Assembly (NCBI RefSeq): GCF_900141735.1
Contig: NZ_FQYO01000001.1
Location: 310,001 to 374,000 of the forward strand
DNA length: 64,000 nucleotides
Reading direction: 5' to 3'
DNA from: Wenxinia saemankumensis
GTDB lineage: Bacteria; Pseudomonadota; Alphaproteobacteria; Rhodobacterales; Rhodobacteraceae
Position 1 is the stretch's first letter. Each line of letters begins with the position of its first letter. Shown piece by piece: positions 37,515 through 46,818 of the stretch. The notes under the pieces were generated by a model, which was not told the DNA's origin, did not search any database, and was given only the letters and a program-made list of their open reading frames with translations. The position numbers were made by a program, and so were the translations under genes.

Positions 37515-38486
37515 TCAGGCCGGCGCGGTGTCGACTACCTGCTCGATCGTGCCGAAGAGGTCGCGGCCGGACCCGTCCTCCATCCGGATGGTCACCCGGT
37601 CGCCCCCCGCGAGGAACGGCGTGACCGGGGCGCCGGTTTGCAGCGTCTCGACCATCCGCTGCTCGGCGAGGCAGGAATAGCCGCGACCGCCCTCGGCCAC
37701 CGGGCGGCCCGGGCCTCCGCCCGCGTCACGGTTCGACACCGTGCCCGACCCGATCACCGTCCCCGCCGACAGATCGCGCGTGCGGGCCGCATGGGCGATC
37801 AGGCGCGGGAAGTCGAAGGTCATGTCCTCGCCCGCCTCGGCCCGGCCGAAGGGGCGCCCGTTCAGGTCGACCCGCAGCGCGCCGTGCAGCCGCCCGCCAT
37901 CCCAGCCCGGCAGGTCGTCCGGCGCCACGGCCAGCGGCGCGCAGGACGAGGCGGGCTTGGACTGGACGAAGCCGAACCCCTTCGACAGCTCCTCCGGGAT
38001 CAGCGCGCGCAGCGAGACGTCGTTCAGCAGCGTGACGAAGGCGACGAGGGCGCGCGCCTCCCCGGGGGACGTCCCGCGCGGGACGGCCCGGGTCATGACC
38101 GCCACCTCCGCCTCGAAGTCGATGCCCCATTCGGGCGCCCCCCGGATCGGCGCGCGCGGGCCGTCGAAGACCGAATGTCCCTGGTACATGAGCGGGTCAT
38201 GCCAGAACCGCGCCGGCATCTCGGCACCCCGCGCCCGGCGGACGAGGTCGACATGGTTCACGTAGGCGGACCCGTCGAGGAAGAGGAAGGCGCGCGGCAG
38301 CGGGGCCATCGCCGCGGCGGGATCGAAGGGGCGCGCCTCCCCGGCCGCCTCGAACCCCGCGCCGGAGCCGTCGTCGAGGGCCGCCTGCAGGGTGCGGGCG
38401 GCGGCCGGCCGGCAGGTCGCGCCATCCTCCGCCACGAGGACGAGCCGCCCGTCCGGCGACCCGTCGCGCAGGGTGGCGACCCTCAC
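37515..38486 (-). CDS. Fumarylacetoacetate hydrolase
   Basis: 323 residues of the FAH superfamily, the last step of tyrosine/homogentisate catabolism: fumarylacetoacetate to fumarate and acetoacetate. The metal-binding carboxylates sit in [12 protein letters not shown] (EAE-type motif) and in the downstream [15 protein letters not shown]. Other family stretches are [31 protein letters not shown] and [12 protein letters not shown]. It starts with GTG 38486, overlapping the hmgA stop by 4 bases. A second GTG at 38489 is possible. Its maleylacetoacetate isomerase partner is not in the window. Confidence 0.92.
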   Translation of the reverse strand: MRVATLRDGSPDGRLVLVAEDGATCRPAAARTLQAALDDGSGAGFEAAGEARPFDPAAAMAPLPRAFLFLDGSAYVNHVDLVRRARGAEMPARFWHDPLMYQGHSVFDGPRAPIRGAPEWGIDFEAEVAVMTRAVPRGTSPGEARALVAFVTLLNDVSLRALIPEELSKGFGFVQSKPASSCAPLAVAPDDLPGWDGGRLHGALRVDLNGRPFGRAEAGEDMTFDFPRLIAHAARTRDLSAGTVIGSGTVSNRDAGGGPGRPVAEGGRGYSCLAEQRMVETLQTGAPVTPFLAGGDRVTIRMEDGSGRDLFGTIEQVVDTAPA

Positions 38487-39844
38487 CACGGGTCCCGGCG
38501 CCCGTCGAACCGCTTCTCGATCCCCTCCCAGCAGGTGACGTAATCGTCCTGCAGCGGCGCCTCTTTCCCGGCGAATTCTGTCAGATGCTGCGGGAACCTT
38601 GTCTCGAACATGAAGGACATCGTGTCCTCCAGCTTGACCGGCTTCAGCTCGGCCCGCGACGCCTTCTCGAAGGCCTCGCGGTCGGGGCCATGGGGCAGCA
38701 TCATGTTGTGCAGGCTCATCCCCCCGGGGACGAATCCCTGCGGCTTGGCGTCGTACTGTCCGTGGATGTTGCCCATCAGCTCGGACATGACGTTCTTGTG
38801 GTACCAGGGCGGGCGGAACGTGTCCTCGGCGACCATCCAGCGGTCGCGGAACAGGACGAAGTCGATATTGGCCGTGCCCGCCACGCCGGAGGGGGCGGTG
38901 AGGACCGTGAAGATCGACGGGTCGGGGTGGTCGAACAGCACGGCCCCGACCGGACAATATGTCGTCAGATCGTACTTCACCGGTGCGTAATTGCCGTGCC
39001 AGGCGACCACGTCGAGCGGGCTGTGCCCGATCTCGCATTCGTGGAAGCCGCCGCACCACTTGATCGTCAGGCGGGCCGGCCCCTCGCGGTCCTCGAAGGC
39101 GGCCACGGGCGTCTTGAAGTCCCGCCGGTTCGCCATGCAGTTCGCACCGATGGGCCCGCGTTGCGGCAGCTCGAAGGTCTGGCCGTAATTCTCGCAGACG
39201 AAGCCGCGCGCCGGCCCCTCCAGCAGGTCCACCCGGTAGACGAGGCCGCGGGGCAGGATCGCGATCTCCTGCGGGGCGAGGTCGATCACCCCGAGCTCGG
39301 TCAGGAACCGCAGCCGCCCTGCCTGAGGAACGACCAGCAATTCGCTGTCCGCGCTGTAGAAATACTGGTCCTCCATCGACCGGGTGACGAGGTAGACATG
39401 CGCGGCCATGCCGACCTGGATGTTGACGTCGCCGGCCGTCGTCATCGTCCGCATGCCCGTCAGCCAGGTCAGCGGCGCCTCCGTATGCGGCACCGGGTCC
39501 CAGCGATACTGGCCGAGGCTGGTCACGCCCCGCAGGATGTGCGGCGCGGTCTTCCAATAGGGCAGGTCGAGAGGAGCGAAGCGGCCGGTATGCTTCACGC
39601 TGGGGCGGATCCGGTAGCACCAGGTCCGCTCGTTCTGGTGCCCCGGCGCGGTGAAGGCGGTGCCGGAAAGCTGTTCGCCATAGAGGCCGTAGGCGCAGCG
39701 CTGGGGCGAGTTCATCCCCTGCGGCAGCGCGCCCGGCAGCGCCTCGGTCTCGAAATCGTTGCCGAAGCCCGGCATGTAGCCGTCATGGGGGCCGCCCGGG
39801 CCGGGCGCGCGGGTCAGGCCGGGCGGCAGATCGGTTGATGTCAT
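38483..39844 (-). CDS. hmgA: Homogentisate 1,2-dioxygenase
   Basis: 453 residues, the usual length. It opens the aromatic ring of homogentisate with a non-heme Fe(II). Typical N-terminus: [20 protein letters not shown]. The iron ligands of the family lie in [14 protein letters not shown] (His and Glu) and [13 protein letters not shown] (His). The cupin core includes [16 protein letters not shown] chose ATG 39844, preceded by GGGAGGATCGCC; the long upstream extension would cross the divergent regulator's promoter. First gene of the hmgA-FAH pair, divergent from a MarR-type gene. Confidence 0.96.
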   Translation of the reverse strand: MTSTDLPPGLTRAPGPGGPHDGYMPGFGNDFETEALPGALPQGMNSPQRCAYGLYGEQLSGTAFTAPGHQNERTWCYRIRPSVKHTGRFAPLDLPYWKTAPHILRGVTSLGQYRWDPVPHTEAPLTWLTGMRTMTTAGDVNIQVGMAAHVYLVTRSMEDQYFYSADSELLVVPQAGRLRFLTELGVIDLAPQEIAILPRGLVYRVDLLEGPARGFVCENYGQTFELPQRGPIGANCMANRRDFKTPVAAFEDREGPARLTIKWCGGFHECEIGHSPLDVVAWHGNYAPVKYDLTTYCPVGAVLFDHPDPSIFTVLTAPSGVAGTANIDFVLFRDRWMVAEDTFRPPWYHKNVMSELMGNIHGQYDAKPQGFVPGGMSLHNMMLPHGPDREAFEKASRAELKPVKLEDTMSFMFETRFPQHLTEFAGKEAPLQDDYVTCWEGIEKRFDGRRDPW

Positions 39845-39884
39845 GGCGATCCTCCCTGCCCGGAAACGGGCGGTTGCAGTATTC

Positions 39885-39898
39885 GTTGCAATTGCTAC
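39885..39898. promoter_or_regulatory. Candidate MarR operator between hmgA and marR-type gene
   Basis: GTTGCAATTGCTAC has a perfect GCAATTGC core and near-symmetric flanks. A related half site GTTGCAGTATT lies just upstream at 39873. It is the only AT-containing palindrome in the 85-bp gap and is well placed to control both divergent genes. Confidence 0.6.
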
Positions 39899-39929
39899 GA
39901 TGTCAAACGGGCGAGGGTGGAGGGGCGCG

Positions 39930-40385
39930 ATGGACGACGGACCGGACGATCTGCCCCCGTTCGACCTCGGCACGTTCCTTCCCTACCGGCTGGCGGTCGC
40001 GGCAAAGCGGTCGAGCGAGGATCTCGCGCGGCTCTACCGCGACCGGTTCGGGCTGACCGTGCCCGAATGGCGGGTGCTGGCCCATCTGGCGGGGGCCGGT
40101 CCCGACATCTCGGTCCGCGATGTCGAGGCCGGGATCCAGCTGGAGCGCTACGAGGTCAGCCGCACGGCCGCGCGGCTCGCCGCGAAGGGATTGCTGGAGA
40201 AGACCGCCTCGCCCGCCGACCGGCGCCTCGTCGTGCTGCGCCTGACGCCCGCGGGGCGCGCCCTGCTGGCCGAATTGCTGCCGCTGGCGCAGGCCTACCA
40301 GGCGCGGATCGAAGCGCGGCTGGGGGCCGCCGGCTATCAGGGCCTCGACGCCGCGCTGCGGGCCCTGGAGGCAGAGGAGGACTGA
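39930..40385 (+). CDS. MarR-family transcriptional regulator
   Basis: 151 residues, winged-helix MarR fold. The recognition region is [24 protein letters not shown] and the wing [25 protein letters not shown] (both given in part), with the conserved DRR of MarR proteins. I chose ATG 39930 because GGAGGGG precedes it; in-frame ATGs at 39843 and 39900 have no ribosome site. Being divergent from hmgA, it probably represses homogentisate catabolism until the substrate or a precursor binds, as HmgR-like regulators do. Confidence 0.85.
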   Translation: MDDGPDDLPPFDLGTFLPYRLAVAAKRSSEDLARLYRDRFGLTVPEWRVLAHLAGAGPDISVRDVEAGIQLERYEVSRTAARLAAKGLLEKTASPADRRLVVLRLTPAGRALLAELLPLAQAYQARIEARLGAAGYQGLDAALRALEAEED

Positions 40386-40636
40386 CCGGGGTTCCGGCGG
40401 CGCGCCGCGCCCGGCCCTTCCAGCCGCAGAGGCGCCCTCCGGACCCCTCTCGCGGCCGCCGCCCACCGGGGGCCGCCCCCGCCCCCGCCCCCGAAGGTGG
40501 TCGCGCCGCCCGACGAGACGCCCTATGAGACGGGCACGGGCGCGACCGTCCCGCTGACGATGCCCCGGCGACGGCCCGTCAGCCGACCGGCCGCGACGCC
40601 GCCCCGACGACCAAGGACCGCAGGAAAGACCCGACG

Positions 40637-41497
40637 ATGATCCGAAAACGCATGCTTCCCGCCCTCGCCGCCCTGCTGCTCGGCTCTGCCGCGCAGGCGC
40701 AGACCCTCTATTTCTCGGCGATCCCCGACGAGGACGAGACGGCGCTGATCGCCCGCTTCTCGGCCGTCGCCGACTACCTGGCCGAGGAGCTGGACGTCGA
40801 CGTCGCCTTCGTGCCGGTCAAGAGCTATCCCGCCGCTGTCACCGCCTTCCGCAACGACCAGGTCCAGCTCGCCTGGTTCGGCGGGCTGTCGGGCGTGCAG
40901 GCGCGGCTCGCCACCCCGGGCGCAGAGGCGATCGCCCAGGGCACCGAGGACGGCGCCTTCGTCACCTATTTCATCGCCAATACCGAGACCGGGATCGAGC
41001 CGGGCGAGGAGTTCCCCGCCGATTCCCTCGCGGGGCTCACCTTCACCTTCGGGGCGCAGACCTCGACCTCCGGGCGGCTGATGCCCGAGTTCTGGATCCG
41101 AGAGGAGACGGGCCAGGCCCCCGACGCGCTGTTCGACCGGGTCGGCTATTCGGGCGATCACAGCCAGACGCTGCGGCTCGTCGCCTCCGGCGCGTGGGAT
41201 GTCGGCGCGCTCAACTACGCGGTCTACGACAGTGCGGTGGCCGAAGGCGCGCCCGAGATCGACACGACCACGGTGATCTGGCAGACGCCGCCCTATCCCG
41301 ATTACAACTGGACGATCCGGGGCGATCTCGACGACCGCTTCGGCGCGGGATTCTCGCAGCGGCTGACCGATGCGATCCTGGGGATGGACGATCCCGCGAT
41401 CCTCGCCGCCTTTCCCCGCAGCGGCTTCGTGCCCGCCTCCAACGCGGATTACGCCCCGATCGAGGATACCGCGCGCGCGCTCGACCTGATCGAGTGA
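40637..41497 (+). CDS. PhnD-type anion-binding protein of ABC importer
   Basis: 286 residues. The signal peptide RMLPALAALLLGSAAQAQ is followed by LYFSAIPDEDETALIARF, the opening of the PhnD/phosphonate-type periplasmic domain. Ligand-pocket segments are VQLAWFGGLSGVQARL, FGAQTSTSGRLMPEFW and YSGDHSQTLRLVASGAWDVGALNY. The family takes up phosphonate, phosphite or phosphate. A closely related subgroup is annotated as putative selenate importer, and the SGDHSQTL and PDYNWTIRGDL stretches resemble it. No C-P lyase or selenium genes are nearby, so the ligand is open. The start follows AGGAAAGA. Confidence 0.85.
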   Translation: MIRKRMLPALAALLLGSAAQAQTLYFSAIPDEDETALIARFSAVADYLAEELDVDVAFVPVKSYPAAVTAFRNDQVQLAWFGGLSGVQARLATPGAEAIAQGTEDGAFVTYFIANTETGIEPGEEFPADSLAGLTFTFGAQTSTSGRLMPEFWIREETGQAPDALFDRVGYSGDHSQTLRLVASGAWDVGALNYAVYDSAVAEGAPEIDTTTVIWQTPPYPDYNWTIRGDLDDRFGAGFSQRLTDAILGMDDPAILAAFPRSGFVPASNADYAPIEDTARALDLIE

Positions 41498-42168
41498 GCG
41501 CGGTGCCCCTCGTCGCGCTGCGGGACGAGGCGCTGGGCTACGGCGCCGGCGCGGTCCTGCGGCAGATCACGCTCTCCGTCGCGCCCGGCGAGCGGGTGGT
41601 CCTGCTCGGCCGCAGCGGCGCGGGCAAGTCGACCCTGCTCGGCGCCCTGCACGACCGGATCGTGGGGGGCGGCCACCGGGTCGCGCTGGTGCCGCAGGAC
41701 CATGCGCTCGTCCCGCAACTCTCGGTCCGGCACAACGTGCTGATGGGGCGGCTGGACGACCGTTCGGCCGCCTACAACCTGACGTCGCTGCTGCGTGTCC
41801 GGTCGCGCGACCGGGCAGAGATCGACGCGATTCTCGACCGGGTCGGGCTGGGCGAGGAGGCGCCGCGCGCGGTCGAGGGCCTGTCCGGCGGGCAGAAGCA
41901 GCGCACCGCGCTGGCCCGTGCGCTCTATCGCGGGGGCGCGGCGCTGATCGCGGACGAGCCCGTCTCGGCGGTGGACGAGGGCCAGGCGGGCCGGTTGCTG
42001 GACGAGATGTCGGCGGCGTTCGGCACCGCGATCCTGGCGCTGCACGATGTCGGCCAGGCCCGCGCCTTCGCCACCCGGCTGATCGGGCTGCGGGGCGGGC
42101 GGATCGCCTTCGACGCGGCGCCCGGAGAGATCGGGGCGGGCGAACTGGAGCGGCTCTATGCTGCCTGA
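41494..42168 (+). CDS. PhnC-type ABC transporter ATP-binding protein
   Basis: 224 residues, shorter than typical PhnC. Walker A is GRSGAGKS, the Q-loop VPQDHALVPQLSVRHNVLMG, the signature LSGGQKQRTALARAL and Walker B LIADEPVSAVD. The His is in LALHDVGQARAFA. It starts with GTG 41494, overlapping the binding-protein stop (GTGA); GTG 41503 is also in frame. The stop lies inside the permease gene (11-bp overlap). Confidence 0.9.
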   Translation: MSAVPLVALRDEALGYGAGAVLRQITLSVAPGERVVLLGRSGAGKSTLLGALHDRIVGGGHRVALVPQDHALVPQLSVRHNVLMGRLDDRSAAYNLTSLLRVRSRDRAEIDAILDRVGLGEEAPRAVEGLSGGQKQRTALARALYRGGAALIADEPVSAVDEGQAGRLLDEMSAAFGTAILALHDVGQARAFATRLIGLRGGRIAFDAAPGEIGAGELERLYAA

Positions 42169-43693
42169 GACGCTGTCCCGCCGGTCGGTCGTCCTGCTCT
42201 TCGTCGCGGCGGCCGCGCTCGCCCTGCCCTTCGCCGACATCGCCCCGGCCGGGCACGATCCCTGGGCCGTGCTCGGCCGGATGGCGCGGGGGGCGCTCTC
42301 GCCCGATTTCGGCGCGGTGGACCGGATCGGCCGGGCGCTGTGGCTGACCGTCACCTTCGCCATCGCGGGGGTGGCGGCGGGCGCGGCCGCCGGTTTCGTC
42401 CTCGCCCCGTTCTACGGCGCGCGGCCGGTCCGCGCGCTCTGCATTGCGCTGCGCAGCGTGCACGAGCTGTTCTGGGCGCTGCTGCTGATGCAGGTCCTGG
42501 GGATCAGCGCCGCGACGGGGGTGCTGGCCATCGCCCTGCCCTATGCCGGGATCTTCGCCAAGGTCTTCTCCGAGCAGATGGACGAGGCCGATCCCGCCCC
42601 GCTCGCCGCGCTGCCGCCGGGGACGGATGCGCTGTCGCGGTTCCTCTATGCCCGCCTGCCGGTGATCCGGGGGCAGATGTGGACCTACACGATCTACCGG
42701 CTGGAATGCGGCATGCGGTCCTCGGCGGTTCTGGGCTTCGTCGGGCTGCCGACGCTGGGCTTCCAGCTCGACGGGTTCTTCAAGCTGGGGGATTACGGCG
42801 CGGCGAGCGCGATCCTGATCCTCTACGTGCTGCTGATCGCGAGCCTGCGGCACTGGATGCGGCCGCGGCTCGTCCTGCCCTGGATCGCGGCGGCCCTGGT
42901 CTCGGTGCTGATGGTGCGCAGCCCGCCGATGGGGTCGGGGGCGCTATGGCGGTTCCTGAGCCAGGACATCGTGCCCGCCCCGCTGCGCCGGGGCGAGGGC
43001 GCGGGCGCGGTCTGGGACTGGCTGCAGCCGCTGCTGACGGGACAGGCGCTGCCGGGACTGATCGCCACGTTGATCGTCGGGCAGATCGCGCTGGTCCTGA
43101 CCGGGGCGCTGGCCTTCGCCGCCTCGGGGCCGCTGGTTCCGCGCGTCTCGGGCCGCATCGGGGCGGCGGCGACGCATCTGGTGCTCGTGATCCTGCGGAG
43201 CCTGCCGGAATACATGCTGGCCTACCTGTTCCTGCAGGTCTTCGGCCCCTCGATGCTGCCCGCGATCCTGGCGCTCGCGCTGCATAACGGGGCGATCATC
43301 GGCCACCTGACGGGGCGCGAGGGGGCCGCGCTGGTGCCGGGGCTGCGCCGGGACGCGCCGCGCGGGCTGTCGCTCTGGGGCTACGAGCTGGCGCCGCGCC
43401 TCTTCGGCCCGTTCCTCGCGCTCTGCCTCTACCGGTGGGAGATCATCCTGCGCGAGACGGCGGTGATGGGCCTGCTCGGGGTCGCGACGCTGGGCTTCTT
43501 CGTCGACATGGCGGTGGCCGAGCTGCGGATGGACCGGGTCCTGGTCCTGCTGGTGGCGACCGGGCTGATGACCAGCGCGGTTGACGCGCTGTCGCGCGCG
43601 CTGCGGCGCCGCGTCGGGCGGGCTCCGCTGCGCAGCGGGGCAGAGGGCCGCGGCGGCGCGGCGGTCGAGATGGCGGCGGACCGGACCGCCTGA
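42158..43693 (+). CDS. PhnE-type ABC transporter permease, tandem fusion
   Basis: 511 residues, about twice a normal PhnE, with two BPD-type permease domains in tandem. The first covers about residues 55-230 with a coupling loop near SSAVLGFVGLPTLGFQLDGF. The second covers about 290-480 with the matching RETAVMGLLGVATLGFFVDM. Both halves of the membrane channel are therefore in one chain. About eleven or twelve hydrophobic helices. The C-terminal tail is basic and polar. Confidence 0.88.
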   Translation: MLPETLSRRSVVLLFVAAAALALPFADIAPAGHDPWAVLGRMARGALSPDFGAVDRIGRALWLTVTFAIAGVAAGAAAGFVLAPFYGARPVRALCIALRSVHELFWALLLMQVLGISAATGVLAIALPYAGIFAKVFSEQMDEADPAPLAALPPGTDALSRFLYARLPVIRGQMWTYTIYRLECGMRSSAVLGFVGLPTLGFQLDGFFKLGDYGAASAILILYVLLIASLRHWMRPRLVLPWIAAALVSVLMVRSPPMGSGALWRFLSQDIVPAPLRRGEGAGAVWDWLQPLLTGQALPGLIATLIVGQIALVLTGALAFAASGPLVPRVSGRIGAAATHLVLVILRSLPEYMLAYLFLQVFGPSMLPAILALALHNGAIIGHLTGREGAALVPGLRRDAPRGLSLWGYELAPRLFGPFLALCLYRWEIILRETAVMGLLGVATLGFFVDMAVAELRMDRVLVLLVATGLMTSAVDALSRALRRRVGRAPLRSGAEGRGGAAVEMAADRTA

Positions 43694-43782
43694 GGGCGGG
43701 GCCCGCCGCATCGTCCGGCGGCCCCTTCCCTCGCCCGCCCGCCTCCCCCATGGTCGCGCGGCCCGGGAAACGGAGAGACGTC

Positions 43783-45180
43783 ATGAGGTTCTGGATCGCG
43801 ATCGGCCTGATCCTGCTGCTGTCCGCGGTCGGACTGACCTACGAGATCGCGGCAGGGCGCGTCCTCGCCCCCTATCACGGCACCTCGCTGCTGACCTGGA
43901 CGACGGTGATCGCCGTCGTCCTGGCCGGATTCGCGACGGGCAGCGCCTGGGGCGGGATCATCGCCGACAGGCCGCGCCCCGCCGCGCTGTCCGCGATCCG
44001 CACCGGCCTGGTCGCGACCGCCGTGCTGATGGCGCTGTCGCCGGCCCTGCTGGGCGCCCTGGCGGGCTGGGGCGCGCGGGGGACCGGGGGGATGGTGCTG
44101 AGCGCCGTCCTCGCCTTCTTCCCGGCCTCGGTCGGGGTCACCCTGCCCTCGCCGCTGCTGACGAAGCTGGCGATCGAGGCGCGGCCGGGACGCGAGGGAT
44201 CGGCCCTCGGCCTCGCCCTCGCGGCCGGCTCGGCCGGGGCGATCGGGGGCGCGGTACTCGCCGGGTTCGTCACGCTGCCGCTGATCGGGTCGGTCGCGAC
44301 CTTCGCCGGTTGCGGGGCGCTCGTCCTGGCCTGTCTGCCCTTCCTCCGGGGCGGGCCGGGGACGCAGCCGCTCGCCATCGTCGCGGCGATCGGCTTCACC
44401 GGGCTGGCCGGGGTCGCGGGCAATCCGGTCTGCGAGTTCGAGTCGGGCCTGTCCTGCCTGCATGTCGAACGCCGCGGCGGCGAGATCCGGCTGTTCTCGG
44501 ACCGCACGCTGCAGGCGGCGGAGCCGGTGGCGGAGGAGGGGGACCTGGCGATCGCCTATACCCGCTGGATCCGCGACCGGCTGGACCGCGATACCGGGCC
44601 CGAGGCGCGCGTGCTCTTCGTCGGGGGCGGCGGCTACACGCTGCCGACCGCGCTGCTGGCCGCCCGCCCCGAAGCCCGGGCCGTCGCGGTGGAGATCGAT
44701 CCCCTGATCACCGAGGTGGTGCGCGCCGGCCTGCCCCGCGCCTCGGCCGTGATGGCCGGGGCGGAGGACCGGCTGCAGATCGTGCACGCGGACGGCCGGG
44801 TCTACCTGAACGAGGCGGAAGGCCGGTTCGACGCGGCGGTGATGGACGCCTTCTCCTCCGGCTCGGTGCCGGCGCATCTGGTCACGCGCGAGGCCTTTGC
44901 CCGGCTGCGCGCCATCACGGACGGGCCGGTCTACGTGAACCTGATCGACCGCCCGGACGGTCCGCTCGCCCGGGGCGTCGCGGCGATCCTGCGCGAGCTG
45001 TGGCCGCATGTGACGGCGGTGCAGGGCCCGGTCAGCGGGCGGGGCCGCGCGAACGTCCTGCTCGCCGCCGCACCCGCCCCCCTGGAACCGCTCGACGGCC
45101 TGCCGGAGGGATTCGCCCCCGTGGGGATCACGCCCGCCCGCGCCTTCACCGACGATCGCGGCTGGGTCGGGCACAGGTAG
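43783..45180 (+). CDS. Fused membrane domain / spermidine synthase-like protein
   Basis: 465 residues in two parts. Residues 1-210 form about six or seven hydrophobic helices starting RFWIAIGLILLLSAVGLTYEIAAGRVLAPYHG (given in part: LILLLSAVGLTYEIAAGR). Residues about 260-460 form a spermidine synthase-like methyltransferase fold: VLFVGGGGYTLPTALL, AVEIDPLITEVV, DGRVYLNEAEGRFDAAVMDAF. The fusion is known in bacteria, but such proteins often lack polyamine-synthase residues, so the true reaction is uncertain. The start at 43783 follows GGAGAGACG. Confidence 0.82.
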   Translation: MRFWIAIGLILLLSAVGLTYEIAAGRVLAPYHGTSLLTWTTVIAVVLAGFATGSAWGGIIADRPRPAALSAIRTGLVATAVLMALSPALLGALAGWGARGTGGMVLSAVLAFFPASVGVTLPSPLLTKLAIEARPGREGSALGLALAAGSAGAIGGAVLAGFVTLPLIGSVATFAGCGALVLACLPFLRGGPGTQPLAIVAAIGFTGLAGVAGNPVCEFESGLSCLHVERRGGEIRLFSDRTLQAAEPVAEEGDLAIAYTRWIRDRLDRDTGPEARVLFVGGGGYTLPTALLAARPEARAVAVEIDPLITEVVRAGLPRASAVMAGAEDRLQIVHADGRVYLNEAEGRFDAAVMDAFSSGSVPAHLVTREAFARLRAITDGPVYVNLIDRPDGPLARGVAAILRELWPHVTAVQGPVSGRGRANVLLAAAPAPLEPLDGLPEGFAPVGITPARAFTDDRGWVGHR

Positions 45181-45393
45181 GGGCGCCCCGGGGCGGCGGT
45201 TCCGCTCCCTGCCCCCGGGGCTGCGCCTGATCGCCGTGTCGAGGCCCGCGCCGCGCGGATCGGTGCTGCGACCGGGCAAGGCAAGCGCGCGGGAGGATGT
45301 CGCCCTGCGCGGGCGGTCCGCCCCCGCCCCGACGGGGGACCGCAGCGACCCCGGCCGAGCCCCCGCGCGGGGGCCGGGGGGCCGCCCGAAGGC

Positions 45394-46818
45394 CTACCAG
45401 CGCTGCGCGGGCGCGAGGGGGCGGCGCGTGCGGTTGAGGACGCCGCGCTGGCGGAGCCGGGCATGGCCCGAGGCGGCCAGCGCCCGGCAATCGTCAAGCC
45501 CCCGGCCCAGCCAGGCGGCATTCTCGCGCGTCAGCAGCCGCGCCGCGAGAACCGGCTCGCCGGCCGCGATCAGCAGCTCTGCGCTGCGCAGCACCCTCGG
45601 CAGGTCGGCGGCGATCTCCGCCTCCATCGCGCGGAAATGGTCCCAGGCCTCGACCCGCAGCCCCTCGTCCTGGAAGGCCAGGTGCATCAGGCGCTTGAAT
45701 TCGGCCACCGCACAGGTCGACACCTCGATCCCCTGGGGGACATGGCTGACCGTCTCGGGATCCTTCACCTCCTTCCGGCGGTCGAGGAAGCGGTGCGCCT
45801 CGCCCGTCGTCAGGTACCGGTGCTGGGCGTATTCGTCCGGCACGCCCGCCTGGCCGAGGAAGACCGGGACGAGCGGCGCCGTGACCGGGCCGACCGGTGC
45901 GTGCCACATCACCCGCAGCGCCGGGTCGGCGGGATGGACCAGCGGCACGACCTGGCCGTAGCCGGCGGTATCGCCCGTCAGCACCTCGGTCTGGATGGCC
46001 CAGCAGACATCGGCGAAGGTGATCGGCCCCGCCTCGGCGCGCCGGCGCATCTCGGCCTCGACCCAGGCCATCCCCTCCCACCGGCCCTTGCCGTCGCCGT
46101 AGATCGCGTTGACGTCGAAGGGCGCGCCGGAGGCGGGGTCGAACCAGCCGAGCTCGACGGCGGTCGAGATGAAATGCGCGGGGTAGAGGAATCGCTCGTC
46201 CGGCTGGGTCGGCACCACGCCGACATAGCCGGGACGCGAGGCGCGGATGTCGTCCGCGCCCAGCCGCTCTGCCACCCACAGCCCCTTGCCGCCGGAGAAC
46301 TGGATCACCACCCAGGCCTCGTCCGGGTCGGCGATGATGTGGGAATTGCCGCCGTAGTCGGAATAGCCGTGCTCGGCGATCAGCGCGGCGATGAGGTCCA
46401 CCCCCTCGCGCGCGGTGCGGGCGCGCTCCATCACGATCCGGGCGAGGTCGGAATAGTTGGGGCCGGTCTGGTCGGCCGGGGTCATCGCGATCAGCGCATC
46501 GCGCGAGGTGGACCAGATGTCGCGCACGGCGACGCCGTGCTCGTTCAGCCCGCCATTGGTGATCGGGGCCGGCACGCCGAGGTAGTAGCTGTAGCTGACC
46601 CGCATGTGCCGGGCCGTCCGCGCGGCCTGCGGGATCTCGGTCCGGCGGCCGGGCATGTCGCTCTCGGGGCCCACGCCGACGGTGACCGTCGCCCCCTCCT
46701 CGTGGTCGGCCGCCGGCACGATCTCGAGCCAGTGGCTCGACGGCTCGTCGCCGTAACCGGCGAGCCAGGCATGGCCGGTCTCGGTCAGGTTGCGGCCGAT
46801 ATAGATGCCGTAGCTCAT
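45394..46818 (-). CDS. C69-family-like Ntn hydrolase (dipeptidase type)
   Basis: 474 residues. The peptidase C69 type is shown by ITNGGLNEHGVAVRDIWS, SDYGGNSHIIADPDEAWV and the general length. Dipeptidase members use an N-terminal Cys as nucleophile. Here the protein begins MSYGIYIGRN and has no Cys in its first 250 residues; Ser2 occupies the exposed N-terminus. It is either a Ser-type Ntn hydrolase or inactive. No signal peptide. It is the last gene of a peptide importer operon and overlaps the ATPase gene by 4 bases, so imported peptides are the likely substrates. Confidence 0.82.
   Translation of the reverse strand: MSYGIYIGRNLTETGHAWLAGYGDEPSSHWLEIVPAADHEEGATVTVGVGPESDMPGRRTEIPQAARTARHMRVSYSYYLGVPAPITNGGLNEHGVAVRDIWSTSRDALIAMTPADQTGPNYSDLARIVMERARTAREGVDLIAALIAEHGYSDYGGNSHIIADPDEAWVVIQFSGGKGLWVAERLGADDIRASRPGYVGVVPTQPDERFLYPAHFISTAVELGWFDPASGAPFDVNAIYGDGKGRWEGMAWVEAEMRRRAEAGPITFADVCWAIQTEVLTGDTAGYGQVVPLVHPADPALRVMWHAPVGPVTAPLVPVFLGQAGVPDEYAQHRYLTTGEAHRFLDRRKEVKDPETVSHVPQGIEVSTCAVAEFKRLMHLAFQDEGLRVEAWDHFRAMEAEIAADLPRVLRSAELLIAAGEPVLAARLLTRENAAWLGRGLDDCRALAASGHARLRQRGVLNRTRRPLAPAQRW

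Noticed and set aside
43783-45180. Functional spermidine synthase with a role in polyamine supply
   Set aside because: Only the fold and SAM-binding motifs are clear; membrane-fused members often lack polyamine-specific residues and no polyamine genes are adjacent.
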